64,000 nt of DNA, taken from NCBI RefSeq assembly GCF_026210795.1, contig NC_089433.1, positions 186,001 to 250,000 of the forward strand, given 5' to 3'. The DNA comes from Rhizophagus irregularis (lineage: Eukaryota > Glomeromycota > Glomeromycetes > Glomerales > Glomeraceae). The notes below the pieces were generated by a model, which was not told the DNA's origin, did not search any database, and saw only the letters and a list, made by a program, of their open reading frames with translations. Shown in pieces: positions 33,069-45,350 of the stretch (position 1 is the stretch's first letter; each line of letters starts with the position of its first letter). Made by a program: the position numbers and the translations under genes.

Positions 33069-36000
33069 AGGACCAAGTGTTACCAACCAATTATAATACC
33101 GTAATAATAATATTAAATCTTTAATTGCATTTGATTGAATAAAAAAAAAATTTTACTAACAAAACGAATCGTTTAATTAAATCGCTTCATATTTTTTTAA
33201 TTTTTTCATACTTTTTTTCTTTTTTTGTCCGATCAGTTCTTGTGCCATTGATCCATCAAGATTGACCATTTATCAAGACCGGGACCTTTTCGGTTTTCTC
33301 TAATTGATCTTACAAATTATTGACAAATTTGATTTAAAAAATATGGTTGAATTCTTATTATTACGCAAGTCGGCTAAAAATTGGAAATCCCACATGACTA
33401 AAGAAATTAAGGAAACATTACTTTTATGGATAAATTTAGGTTAAAATTCTTATGAAACCGATCTATCATTATAGTATATATTTTAACTAGATATTCATCC
33501 CGACTCCAGGATCTCACCCTTCGGATAAACGGTAATTTCTTTTACAATTGAGTCTACTTGCCTAGCTGCGTGATTTTGGTTTGATTCCGCAAAATTATGG
33601 ACTGCATAACTCAGTATTTTTTGCTGAATATACATATCAAATTTTCGAATACTCAGATAAATATCACATCATACTATACAGTATAACAAATATTAAAATA
33701 TCCAAGAATATATCCGAAAATACTGTTCTTGAAATACTTTAAAATTTTAAACAAATTTTGTCGTGTAACACACATCAGCACAATACTGTAATGTTAGTGG
33801 TCAAATTTCGGATGATTTAAATTCAATGATGAAGTAACTCTGCGCAAATCATAAATAATTAAAATACTATATTTTGTTACTATACTATAGATTTTTGTAG
33901 TATTGCATAAAATTAACATAATTATATAGTATTAACCGGTAAATTATACTCTGCATCCTCTGTAGACTCAATTGTGAAAATATATACTCTCGGATGGATA
34001 AATGATGCTACAAAATTTGATTCGAGTTTAAGGTAATTAATTGAAAATATATAGTCACGTGATGAACGTATATCCAACAAAAATTACTTACGCTCCGAAC
34101 ACTCCGTTATGAATTTCAATTTATTACTCTTTATTGTATTTATAAGCGAAGCATTGTATGCACATTCGCGCATAATTTCCTCAGCTTCTTAACCAAATCA
34201 GTTGGAATCTATGTATTAAATATATAATAGGATTACAGAAATTCCTTATTCTTTATTTACATTAAAAATTTATAGGGATTGATAAATAAAATTTACGGTC
34301 ATAATGATTGAAAATTTAAGATCTTATTTTTCCTACTTGGTTTTCCACTAATGCAGGTAATTCACAAGATAAAAGTTCAAGATTCTCATCGTACTTTAGA
34401 ACTGTTGGAATTTTATAATAACCTGAATATTGTTTCCAATCATTATGTGCCTTTATTTCACTTGGATTTGATTTATATGCAAACCTCTATACAGTATATA
34501 CAGTATATTAATAAAAAATTACCATTTAATTAAACACTTTAAAATTTGTAGACAACATTAATAATTTGCAGAATAAGTTGTCCCGAAATCTATTAAATTT
34601 TTTTAAATTCTTTAAAAAAAAAATTAAAAATTTTATCGTTTATAAAGTAAATATAGCTTCAATAAGAAAAAGCCATCATAATTTTAAAAACAAAGAATTT
34701 TGTTATCAAGAAACGAAAAATTAGCTCGCATTCCAGAACGTCACACCATGACCCATTTATATACTAGATCTAATACATAAAAAAAGTGTTATCGTTCTGA
34801 CGTAAGCTATTTGAAAAATATTATATTTGAATGTGTACACATAAAGGGCATTGTTTAAGGAATGAAAATCGGGTATCAGAAAAAAAATTATTTTTGCAGT
34901 TGACGATGATAATCAGGATTAACTTTGCTGATTTGCTTGCTTAATTAATACTTAGCCGGCATATTTATTTTTGATGTATCATACACAAGTAAATTTTTAT
35001 ATCTTCAAAGCATACGCAACCAAGAAAGGTATTATTGTGTATTTTATATCATTAGCAAAAATATGTCCTTTTTGGTACAAATAATGGATGTTGGGTACTC
35101 CTTGTTTCCTTTTTTCAGTTTAATAATAGTTTTAATATTGTCCCGAAAGTAATACAATAAAATAATTCAAATTTAAAGAAATAAATTATTTTTTTTTTTG
35201 AAAAATTTTCTGAAAATTAAACAATTTGTACCTGCAGAATGCATGTACATTATTATTAAAGTCGCTCCCTTTTTTTACTAAAAAAGATCATATTATTAAT
35301 AGTCTTTTAATTAAACAATTTGTAAAAAATAGTTATAATTTCAATGGTGTAGAATTACATACTTGCCGTATTTAAAAAACATAATCCCGGCCAACCAACA
35401 GGTATTTGGTATAGCTTAGCCATTTTTGGCCAATCCCTTTAAAACATAATTTATTTCAAATTGGCGTACAAATTTCATTTGTATGCGAGTGATCAGTAAA
35501 TATCACACTGTACAGTACAATATAATTAAATAAGCCTTTGTTTTCATTCATTTTTGAACATGCCAGAGTTATTCCGAGATTCTGAGATTCTGGTAAACTA
35601 AAATTAAATAAAAGGAATTTTATTAATCCGGGAAGATCGTGTCCAGAAAAAAAAATGAGATACTGCTTGCTCTTAAAAGGATCAGATGAGATCGGCATGT
35701 TTACATTATTTCGGTAATGAATCGGTTGTTAACAAACGTGTGACAGTCGATCATAATGATATATGTTAATGATAAAAATGAAGACGAAACATATGAGTTT
35801 ATTGTAAAATTACTAAACTTTGTCAATCAGTTAACTTTTCTTCAGGAAACCATTATATTTTGAATCTTTCCGTAATGTACATATAAGTTCGCTTTGTCAC
35901 ACAAATTAATACAAACGCTATTTATAATAAAATATTCAATTTATTATTAACATTCCTTTCTAAGAATTAAATGTTATGATGATTGTCAATGTTTATTAAC

Positions 36001-36535
36001 TGCTTTTCTATGATTGTGTTGAGTGTAATCTCTAGCTACCGGTTTTAATTTATTGTACGAAATGATCTGAATAACCTGATAAATTTTAAAATTTACTTTT
36101 ACAGGAGATTCTGAATTTAAGATTGATCATTAATTTTATTTATAACAATGAGGCATTCTTTTTTAATAATTACCTATCATGAATCGCCACATAATAATAT
36201 TTTTTTAAACAATCACCCATAATGAATCGCCACATAAAATTTCTCAGACCTCTAGCTATAAATATAAAAAAAATTAGCCACCAAGAGGCATAACTTCATA
36301 TGCACATTTAATATGAAATCTACATCTCGTGATCGGTAGATCACAATAAACATTTAATTTTGTCCACAAAAAAAATCAGTAACATGAATTAAGCGAAAAC
36401 TCGGTTAAATTCGGTAATTTATTCATTAATGATGAGGAATGGAAACTTGAGATAATAATAAATACAGTAATCATTTTTCAAGTTCTGGCTGTATCACAAC
36501 TCAAAGAAGACAATAATGATAATAAATTATTAATT
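33069..36535. other. Long AT-rich intergenic region
   Basis: About 3.5 kb with no supported gene. A short minus frame ending at a GTAAGT near 34092 looks exon-like but is too small to name. No repeats stand out. Confidence 0.4.
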
Positions 36536-36990
36536 ATGATTTCTCGATTATCAAATTATTCAATAATTTTAATTGGTATCGTACTAGTAATCTGTGTGAC
36601 AGAGTATTATTACAAATATTTTACTCGTGTCAATGGTCTCTTTCCCATTGAAAAGTTGCCTCAATTAATTTGACATCGTGGAAATTTCAAAAAAATTTCG
36701 AATATAATCAAAAGAATTATATGGTGACATATTTGAAATCCAATTGACTTCTATATTTATAAATAGAATTGAATATAACGAAAAGTTTTTAACAGCTTCA
36801 GCAAAATATTTATATATTAAGAAAGTTTGCTGATTCTAATACAAACGGATATCAAGATTTAGGAGTTTTGGAAAAGAAATAGTATTAAATCAAGATTATC
36901 ATGTCATTTTTTACGCAAGCTGTTCTATTATAGCTAATCATAAACATTTCAACGAAAAGTTATTAAAATAAATTATATCTTAGTGAAGAA
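36536..36990 (+). pseudogene. Cytochrome P450, 5' fragment, broken
   Basis: ATG 36536 opens a membrane-anchor sequence (SIILIGIVLVICVTEYYYKY) and FTRVN, followed by a proline-hinge-like region. After an in-frame TGA, HRGNFKKI and, in a shifted frame, YGDIFEIQLTS-like coding continue, and then a decayed FFTQA stretch near 36910. This is the order seen in microsomal P450s: anchor, linker, first strand. The heme-binding Cys region is absent. Assignment rests on resemblance only. Confidence 0.45.
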
Positions 36991-37159
36991 ACTACCAAGG
37001 TAAATAAAAAAAATGTGACACTCATGTAAAATATTAGCAATTGCATTAATTATCATTTTATTTGATAATTATATAATACTTTATTCATTTACTAATGAAG
37101 TTTTTTTACTTAGATCACAGAAACTGTTATTATTGATATTGAAATGTTTTTCAGATGAA

Positions 37160-38636
37160 TTACTTTTCAATTACTTGAAATACTTCATAATCTTCTACTT
37201 CAAAATTTTCTGGAATTCCTATGTTTGGATAGTTATCACCATGGCCACGTTCTATATTAGACCAATTATTATTACAATTGTATAAATTACCCATAGTTGG
37301 ACCGTAACTATAACTATTCCAAACAGCTCGATCTTGTTTCTTAACATAACTGACTTTTGAAGTAGAAATATCTTTTCTATTTTTAAAATTAAAAATAAAG
37401 CTATCTGCTGTAGCATCCCAACGAGAACGACTTCCATTCCAATTAAGTGGATTATACCCTCCAATTAATTGTGTTGAATCTTTAATTTTTGCTATCCAAA
37501 TAGTAGCTCCTTTATTGTCACAATTTTTATGAAAAGATTTAGTATCAACTCCATCTTGACTTGAGCGATATAATAGCTTAAAATCGTAAGGAACATTTTT
37601 TCTATAATGTGATGAATCTTTTTTATCAATCCACGAAGCAAATAGAGGAATATGATTTGACTCAATCAATGTTGAATCAATTTGAAAATTTAATTTTTGT
37701 TTTCTTGAAGTTGGTAAACTGGTTTTAGGTTTCACATTAGGAACTATATGATATTCCAAAAGATCATGAATTAAATCTTGTGGTAAGATGTCTTTGTAAC
37801 AATAAACTTTGTAAAAGAAATCAGTAGGTTCAATATCATAGAATCGAATTAAAGGAATAAATCTATATAATTCACTTTCAACTCTTATAATATCATCTTT
37901 ATTCCAATTTGTTGGATCATCCTTAATATTTTGTTGGGTAAAACACCATTTTGATAAATACTCCCAAATTTCAATTTCATCTATATTTAAGTCATCTCTT
38001 TTTAATAATAATTCCAATAAAGGAGCTTTTAAATTAATAAAATTTTCAGAATTGAATAAAATTTTAGGCTCCTCACAAATTTTTTCAAGGCAAAAATTCC
38101 ATAAATCCGTAAATGTTTCATATTGATAAACAATTTCAAGAATTCCGGTTGGATTTTGTTGTAAAAATTCGGTTTGATGTTTAATCAAAAATTTTTGAAT
38201 GTGAGAAACTAATGAATTGATATTTAGTTCATTCACAGCTATCAATAACTTTAATACTTCAGAACCTTGTAAATTCTTCAATTCAATATTTCCACAATAA
38301 ATGAACCTAACAATATAATTAATAGTTAAATATTTTATAAATTTAGATGATTAAATTTATTAAACAATATATCTTTAGTTACCTAAGAATGATATTAAAT
38401 AATTGAGGTGAAATATTTGGTTTTCTAAAAATAAATTTTTCATCTCTTTTCTCGGTCCATTCATTAGAAAATGCAGTACGAAAATATTGAGACCTAGCAC
38501 ACAAAACATTTGAATGAGCATGAATTTCTTTAATATTTTGTTCTTCTCCAGCATAAATAATAACGTCATATCCAGTTTCCGTTTCAAAAAGTTTTTCGTA
38601 ATCGCTAGATAATTCTGCCCAAAATTTTGAAGACAT
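37160..38636 (-). CDS. BTB/POZ-BACK-TLDc protein
   Basis: Two exons, 38636-38383 and 38306-37160, join in phase to 466 residues. The BTB domain (about 10-120) contains YDVIIYAGEEQNIKEIHAHS, VLCARSQYFRTAFSNEW and ILRFIYCGNIEL across the splice. A BACK-like helical region (about 125-265) includes LLLKRDDLNIDEIEIWEYL. The C-terminal TLDc domain (about 290-460) shows LLYRSSQDGVDTKSFHKNCD, ATIWIAKIKDSTQLIGGYNP, DSFIFNFKN and a closing EVEDYEVFQV. BTB domains commonly dimerise or bind Cullin-3, and TLDc domains are linked to oxidative-stress protection and V-ATPase binding. The family is greatly expanded in Rhizophagus, so a specific role cannot be given. A Helitron end lies only about 60 bp upstream of the start codon, so transcription may initiate near or within the insertion. 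Confidence 0.9.
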
Positions 38637-38695
38637 TGTTTATTGTAAATAGTAAGAAAAACAGTAAAATTTAAAGTTCGAAGTCGAATCCTTAA

Positions 38696-40474
38696 TCTAT
38701 ATCTATAAAAAAAAAGCATTGTGCGACCGTGACGTTAAGACTACCCTGCATAAAAAGGTAAATTGGATCGTCCAGCATCATGTGTTGCGTCCTGTGCTAC
38801 AGATTTTTATATAGGATTCGAAGTGGCGCATTAATTAGCTTAATTGGGTAGCCCTAATCCCAATATAATTTTGAATTAGAACAAATTTATAGCAACTAAT
38901 CCGATTAGTAATTGTGATGTAAAAAACATAATATAAAAAATTAAACTCGTGACAATGAAATTCTTGTCATTTTAGAAGTCGTCATTTGTTTTTTTTAAAA
39001 AAAAAGTTTTTTTGGATTTTCCCATACGACGAATTTTTCTTTTTTTTTTAAAAAAAAAATATTTTTCGGTTTTTTTTTGAATTTTCCCACATGACGAAAA
39101 AAAAATCCTTTTCTTTTAATAAAATAAACCTTTTCTTTTAAAAAAATTTTACATTTAATTTTTAATTTCTAATGCCTGTAAAACTCTCAAAGTTTTAGGA
39201 ACCGGGATTTTACCAGGGGGAATCAAAAATTTCTAATAACAGAAATTACAGGTATTTAATAACTGCAAAAAAACCAAAAAAAAAATCCTTCTTTTTTTAG
39301 ATTTCAGTAGTTTTCTTGGTTTGTCTTCAGACACATGGAAGTTTGGTATTAAGGAAGGATTTAATACATTTCTTTTAATCAAACATTTCTAATGGTTTGA
39401 TTTTTCATTTTTTTTAGATGACTGAATAAGGTATAATTTACACGAACAGAGTTGTGGTGAGTATTTTTTCTTTTAAAATTTTTTTTAATAATATCACATT
39501 TCTTCATTTTTTATACAGTTTATTCATGATTCTGGATGCATGAAATTTTAGTAGGTTCTTTTAAAATGCTTCTTTTAACGTAATGTTAGTTAACAAAATG
39601 TTACTAATGTTTATTTTTGCATTCTGTAGGTGGCTTTTTCAGTCTTTCTGGACATGGAATTCGTAAGTGTATTTCATTAATTTTTTTATTTATTAATGAA
39701 ACGAAATGCTAACTAACATTTCATGTTTTACATTTTGTAGGTTAGACAGTTTTGTGACACCTTGGATGGATGCAAATTTTGGTAAATGAAATTTATCTAA
39801 CATTATTTCTTTAATGAAACATTATTGATGTTTCATTCTTTTCTTTTTTTTAGTATAGATGGTCAATTTTTGAGAACTTTGGGTAAGTTCTGAAAAATGA
39901 ATTTTTAACTTTAAAAAATTCTTTTCGTAATTACTAATCATTTTTTCATTTCTTCTTTTAAAGTTTTTTACTAGACACCAGAATTTTGGATTTATGATTT
40001 ATACTTTATTAGCAGATGCATGTCATCTAAATTGTGATAGGTTGTTCATTAAATATTTATCACAATATTAATAAAGTTTAAAATTAAAAAAAAAAAGATT
40101 TATGATTTTTATTTATTTCTTTACATTAGTGATAATAGAAGTGAAGAACAGTTAATGTAAACATACATTCAATTAATAAAATAATTAAAATAATACTGTG
40201 TTTGTATAAAATAATAATATGTGTTGTTATACAGTACATGTCAATTTACTGCACTTTTGATCAACATTAGTATTTTGATCAATTTGATGTGTTGTTTTGT
40301 ATGGTTAACGTGATCAGCAACTATTATAACTATTATAATAAAAAATGTTATTACTTTATTATTCCCTATTTACCACAAACTTTCAAATTAATACCAATAA
40401 CCATTCTATACTTTATAACTGATTTTCATAATCTTAATTAGCCAGGCCCGCGTGAAACGCGGGCATCCAGCTAG
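38696..40474 (+). mobile_element. Non-autonomous Helitron
   Basis: The 3' end is textbook: hairpin CCCGCGT-GAA-ACGCGGG (40447-40463), seven bases, then CTAG at 40471-40474 with T as the next host base. The proposed 5' end is TCTATATCTATAAAA at 38696, preceded by A, matching insertion between A and T. No Rep or helicase is encoded. Inside are T-run/A-run blocks with a repeated GAATTTTCCCA(C/T)A(T/C)GACG phrase (about 38990-39100) and a splice-site ladder from 39301. The left end is about 60 bp from the BTB-TLDc start codon. The 5' end is less certain than the 3' end. Confidence 0.7.
39536..39997 (+). CDS. Candidate micro-exon gene inside the Helitron, 46-residue product
   Basis: Segments 39536-39550, 39630-39662, 39741-39781, 39854-39882 and 39975-39997 are each bounded by AG and GT signals. 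They join to one ORF of 46 codons plus TGA; it begins MHEILVAFSVFLDMEF and contains FCDTLDGCKFCIDG. Two further exon-like pieces upstream (39301-39345, 39418-39456) would be 5' UTR. The intervening stretches are 62-92 bp, like real introns in this window, with pyrimidine-rich 3' ends and CTAAC-like branch words. The exons also resemble one another weakly, so this may be a degenerate tandem repeat of exon-intron units. The product has three Cys and no known domain. Transcription is unproven. Confidence 0.35.
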
Positions 40475-40735
40475 TAACAGTGATAAAAATAGTCAAATTT
40501 TATATGGTCAAAACAATCTTAAATTATCATATCTTGAAAATTCATTAGGTAAGTATATTGGTTATATTTATTTTTTTTTAAAAAAAAATATTGAAAATAT
40601 ATTATTAATATTTGTATCATTAGGTGAATCACTACGGCCAAAATTTACAAACATGAGAGAGAAAATATAATTAACGCTACAGACGAAATTATTGATGCTT
40701 ATTTAAAAAGAAATAATCTTCTCTAAAATAAGACG
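40475..40735 (+). pseudogene. Fragment of a kinase-Sel1 family gene
   Basis: The frame ILYGQNNLKLSYLENSLG ends at a donor, and after a short intron LRPKFTN continues. A one-base shift then gives ENIINATDEIIDAYLKRNNL. The latter matches the linker in the kinase-Sel1 gene at 27.85 kb (IEDES...ILDEIVQVYLEYNNI). The rest is missing; its 5' side is cut by the Helitron end. Confidence 0.4.
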
Positions 40736-40759
40736 AGCGCAGTCCACCCGTTTCACGAA

Positions 40760-41500
40760 TTTTTAGGTTTGATAGCTCCAGAAGTGATTCAAGCATTACT
40801 GTCAAGAAAAGTAATATTATCTTGTCATTTCGTAGTTCGTACAACGTCTATTAATGCACTTTGGAAATTCTGAAGGAAAAATTAAATTAAGATTCTCTTA
40901 GTACGGACAATATTATTAGAAATTTTATATCCCGAGTTTCACTAATAAGTTAGTATGATAAATTGATAATACAGTTTTTATTATTCAATGCGACCTTTAG
41001 TTTCATTGACAGTGAAACGACTAAGTTTACTTAATTCGGTTAGAATTATTTACATCGGCGTACACTAATCTCAGTTTCCCAAATTATCAAAATTAAACGT
41101 TAAAGTATTTAAACACTCTTTTTTCAATGGTACACGATCCTCACACATATGCTGTAGCGGCTGTGCCCACGCTCTTTTCACGCAGTAAGACTTCCTTCAA
41201 GAAAAGCATTATAATTTCGTTATTTCTGTTATATTATTGGTTAAAAGTAAATATTTGAACAAACGATCTCAAAAATTTATTTTATTTTTAATTTTTAATC
41301 ATTACGTAGAATTAATTACCTTGCGGTAAAAAGATTACTAATATTTGTAAAGCTAACTAGTAAAAGAAATTGTTGTAATTTTCCTTACTAATTTTTACTA
41401 AATTATTTTATATTAAATGATCGCAACTAAAGGAAACGATATGGAATTATTTCATTTTTTATCTACTAGTCTTCCTATAAATACCAAGTCTATTAAGTAA
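40760..41500 (+). pseudogene. Decayed copy of the unrecognised family at 41493-42428
   Basis: LIAPEVIQALLSRK, a frame-shifted LLMHFGN-like piece near 40850, and ATKGNDMELFHFLS near 41425 match the minus-strand neighbour in order. Several stops and shifts lie between. The two copies are inverted and meet tail to tail at about 41500. Confidence 0.55.
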
Positions 41501-42428
41501 TTAAATTCTCGTGAATCTTAAACAATTTATATACTTTTATTACAGGAATCGATTTGAGTGAACCATTTAATTTTGGTTTATTCAAGATATTTTCAAGTTG
41601 AAATAAGTTCACTAAGGCATCGCTGATTTCATTTAATCTATATTTAAATAAATAAAATGTCTCTTCCGTGAAAATATCAGTCAATTTAAATCCAAGATCA
41701 GTAACGATAGCACGTACACCAGGGCAGGTGGTGTTGGAGGGAATAATATTAAAAGAGCACCTTGCATATTAACATCGTTACAAATTCATGACTCTGGCTA
41801 CAACGTTTAATTGAAGACTGTTTTCGTTGGCGAATACTCCTCATGTGCTCTTGCTTGCATTAATTGAATATAATGTACTGTATCTTCATAAGTAGGACGA
41901 GGAGGGAAAGGTATAAACTTTTTATTGATAATTAAATCTTTTTTTATTTCATTGATATTTTGAAATAATTTTTGAGGACCGGAATTAATAGCGAGAGGGC
42001 CTGCGGATAAGAAGTGAAATAGTTCCATGTCATTTCCTTTAGTTGCAAGTTCTTGATCATTTAATATACTATAACCTTCAGTAATTAGCTTAGTAAAAAT
42101 TGGTACTAGCTCATGGTGACAGTAATTTATTTTGAAAAGCTCGAATTCTATCGAAGTTAACTTATTCACGTTATGTTCTATTTTAAGTTCGATAATTTTC
42201 CCATCATAGTTTCCGAAGTGCATCAATAGGCGTTTAACGAAATAACGAGATAAAATTTGCTTTTCTTGAGAGTAATGCTTGAATTACTTCTAGCGTTATG
42301 AAGCTATTTTCGAGTCTCACCGCATGGAAAAGTGCGTGTGCACGGCCGTATTTATTGATAGGCCACTCAGAATGTGACTTACGTGAGGGTGTTTTGATAT
42401 AAAATAATTGGTAAAGGAGTATGTACAA
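41493..42428 (-). pseudogene. Unrecognised family, ankyrin-like N-terminal part, frameshifted
   Basis: Three frames carry one protein in order. First is KYGRAHALFHAVRLENSFIT...VIQALLSRKANF (42428-42234). A one-base shift then leads to RYFVKRLLMHFGNYD and IIELKIEHNVNKLTSIEFEL up to the stop at 41807. Another shift gives LTDIFTEETFYLFKYRL (41684-41493). The HALFHAVRL and ALLSRKA parts look like ankyrin repeats. I do not know the family, but two copies in 1.7 kb show it is repeated. At least two frameshifts make an intact product unlikely. Confidence 0.55.
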
Positions 42429-43484
42429 ACTTAGAAAATTCGATAATTAATTTATAAACTAGAAAATTTTTAAATGAATAATAATAACAATAACTACACG
42501 ATGAGACATACCGTCAATTTATATGATTTGTACTATACAAATTAACGGTGCTAGCGTCAAAATAAGGTTAAATCCGTTATTATTTTTCGCATTAAAGAAA
42601 TGTAAAAAATCAATTTGAATAAAAAATTATTCAAAAATTTATTGGAAACTCAACTCCTCAATCCAATCAAATATACATAAAAATAATTTTTTTTTGGTGT
42701 AATCTTTTATAAATGAAATAAAATAACAAAACAAACAATGAATTACAAAATACGTTGTTACGAATGCCTTTTTTTTAAAAATTATAGAATAAAGAATATA
42801 AAGAATCAAATATTTAGTTTAAGGTATCGGGACATGTATCCATGAAGATTTTATCAGATATATACATATGTACAGTATGTATAAATAATATATTATTATT
42901 ATTTATTTCGTCACTTAGACTTTTTTTTTACTATTTTTTTCGTTCTTTCACCTTTTTAGGTTTATGTCAATCTTTAGCCATATAACTGCTTAATTTATCT
43001 TCCCGGACAGAATTAACTTACTGATATTCCCCTTTCCCACTTTATTCAAAATTCTAAATTAATATATTCTACTTTATATTAAATTTTTAAATTTTTAGCA
43101 ACAAAAATAAATATATATAACATAAAAAATAAACAAATCACAGTAAAAATACAACATACGAAAATAAAAAAAATCGAATAAGAAATAACAAACTCTATAT
43201 CTATTTTAATATCTTCTATTTTTATCAAGTGTATATTTATCCCCACACACATGCACACATGATACCCTCACTATAAAACGCCGCACCACAATATCTTAGG
43301 TTATGACAAAAATAATTCTTCCCATGTGAGACCCCAAAACTAGCCCTCCATTCTATATCCTTTATGGATGTAGGCGGAAAACTGAAAGAGAAAAAATGGT
43401 TAACCTATGTACACTTGGTTAAGCAAGTAAGCATTATTATCAAAATCAGATTCGATCTGATCCGATTCGAATCATCCGAATAGC
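42429..43484. other. AT-rich intergenic DNA
   Basis: No gene recognised; ends in a GC-richer stretch that opens the duplication at 43485. Confidence 0.45.
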
Positions 43485-43903
43485 CAACAATTATTAGGAT
43501 AAAGCACGTAGAGATAATATCCTCAGCATAGGGGTGTTCGGCGAAATTAATGGTAAAAGGCGTTCGAAAATAATGGTAATCCCTATTTCTCCTCACTAAA
43601 CGCTGTAGGCCTCACCGGATACTATCATGTTTGTGATTGACCTCAAGGTACTACCCGTGTATCCTATAATTGAAGACAACCAGGCATAAACACGACCAGA
43701 AGTCAACAATTATCAGGATTAAAGCACGTAGAGATAATATCCTCAGCATAGGGGTGTTCGGCGAAATTAATGGTAAAAGGCGTTCGAAAATAATGGTAAT
43801 CCCTATTTCTCCTCACTAAACGCTGTAGGCCTCACCGGATACTATCATGTTTGTGATTGACCTCAGAGGTACTACCCGTGTATCCTATAATTGAAGGCAC
43901 CCA
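43485..43903. repeat. Near-identical two-copy tandem duplication, unit about 219 bp
   Basis: The unit starts CAACAATTAT(T/C)AGGAT, includes AAAGCACGTAGAGATAATAT and TAGGCCTCACCGGATACTAT, and ends CCCGTGTATCCTATAATTG. It occurs at 43485 and 43704 with only a handful of differences. The high identity points to recent duplication. No convincing ORF; the unit may be part of a larger repeat family. Confidence 0.9.
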
Positions 43904-44039
43904 GTGAACAGATAAAAATAACAGACACTCACTTGTGAATTTAAGACCTCAGATTCCTTACTTTTGTTCCACTTGACTTTCTATTTGGGTGAAGATTTTA
44001 TTTCATTACTTCTTTTTTTCGCCAACTAATCCTGTGGGC

Positions 44040-44285
44040 TTGACCAGAGAAGATAGACCTAAAAAAAAGAGACAAAAAAAATAAGATAAGACACAACCCA
44101 CAACCCACACTTCCACACTCCCAACCCAAAGGGAAGACGTAAAGAAAAGGGGCTTAAAAGAAGACCTAAAAAAGAGAAGAACTAGACAGAGAGAAGATAG
44201 ACTTAAAAAAAAGACGACGAAAAAAACAAGATAAAACACCAAACACTCTCAAACCCACACACTTCCGCACTCCCAACCCATACAG
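44040..44285. repeat. Purine/AC-rich imperfect tandem repeat, unit about 144 bp
   Basis: AGAAGATAGAC(C/T)TAAAAAAA followed by a stretch ending CACACTTCC(A/G)CACTCCCAACCCA occurs twice (about 44048 and 44193). The minus ORF over it is low-complexity FFL/SSL and is not a gene. Confidence 0.65.
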
Positions 44286-45350
44286 TATAGATCGTCCCGT
44301 CATCTTTTTTTTTTGTTAGGAGAGTTTAGAACTCGGAGACAACATTAAGGACACTATACTTTGGAGAGTGGGTTTTAAGTTCGTGTATAAGTAAGTCTAT
44401 ACCAGTCATCCAAACATATTATTGTTACGTTTGATAATATCTGATTTCGCAAGAATTTTTAGTATATTTTCTTTGATGGTTTTTGTGTTTATTGTGTTGT
44501 AAAATTTTTCTTGAAAAAAAAAGGAAATAAGGTCATTTTATACATTTTATTGTTGTACAATTTTTTATAAATTATGTAATAGCAATACCCCTGGACGCGA
44601 TTTATTATTTTACTGGTTATTCTGATTATTAATCAAATTAGTAAGGTAAATATAAATAATATCAGACCGTTTATGCAATTTTTAAAATCCGTTACTAATT
44701 GTTATTATACCAGCATATCGGAATCTGAATAAAATCCGTTCATAGCGCAGTACGATAATTACTGAGCCATTTTTTAGCCACTTTTGGAAATGAATATCGA
44801 ACGGCTTTTCCCTTTCATCCGTCCTTGTCAGATTTTTCAGGAGTAGGCGTCCTTCAGATACTGCGAGACATCAGGGTAGAGAGTGACGGACAGAGAAATT
44901 TTTTACCGACACATAAAAATTGTCTACACGTCCTGTATAAAGATAACTAATCTGAAACTCTTAAAATGTTACGCGACGTCGCGACGTGACGACAATTATT
45001 GACAAATATAGATAAGATTGATCAGTAACATCAGTAACTTATGTTACTATGTTGACATTAAAGGCGCAGTGCTGTAGTGCTGTAATGAGTCATTGTATAC
45101 AAAATATACACATATACTATCGCATAATCATTTAATTATTTCATATTAGTACTATTGCGATAGTCAGACTATGAAAATTTATTTATTAAATATCAAATTT
45201 TTCTATTATATAAATCATTTATATTTTCGTTTATTTTTATAAATAAATGTTTTTATACTAATAAATTAATTATCCTTAAACCTATTACTATAAAATGATA
45301 CCTATAGAAATGATAATATAATTTTTCTAATTATTATTATTATTGTTAAA
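44286..45350. other. Intergenic DNA before a Helitron terminus
   Basis: AT-rich with a few GC-richer patches around 44760-45090. No gene recognised. Confidence 0.4.

Noticed and set aside
34089-34195. Minus-strand exon-like frame ending in GTAAGT
   Set aside because: Only about 35 codons, no family match and no convincing neighbouring exons.
44006-44242. Minus-strand hydrophobic 78-codon ORF
   Set aside because: Low-complexity translation of a purine-rich tandem repeat, not a membrane protein gene.
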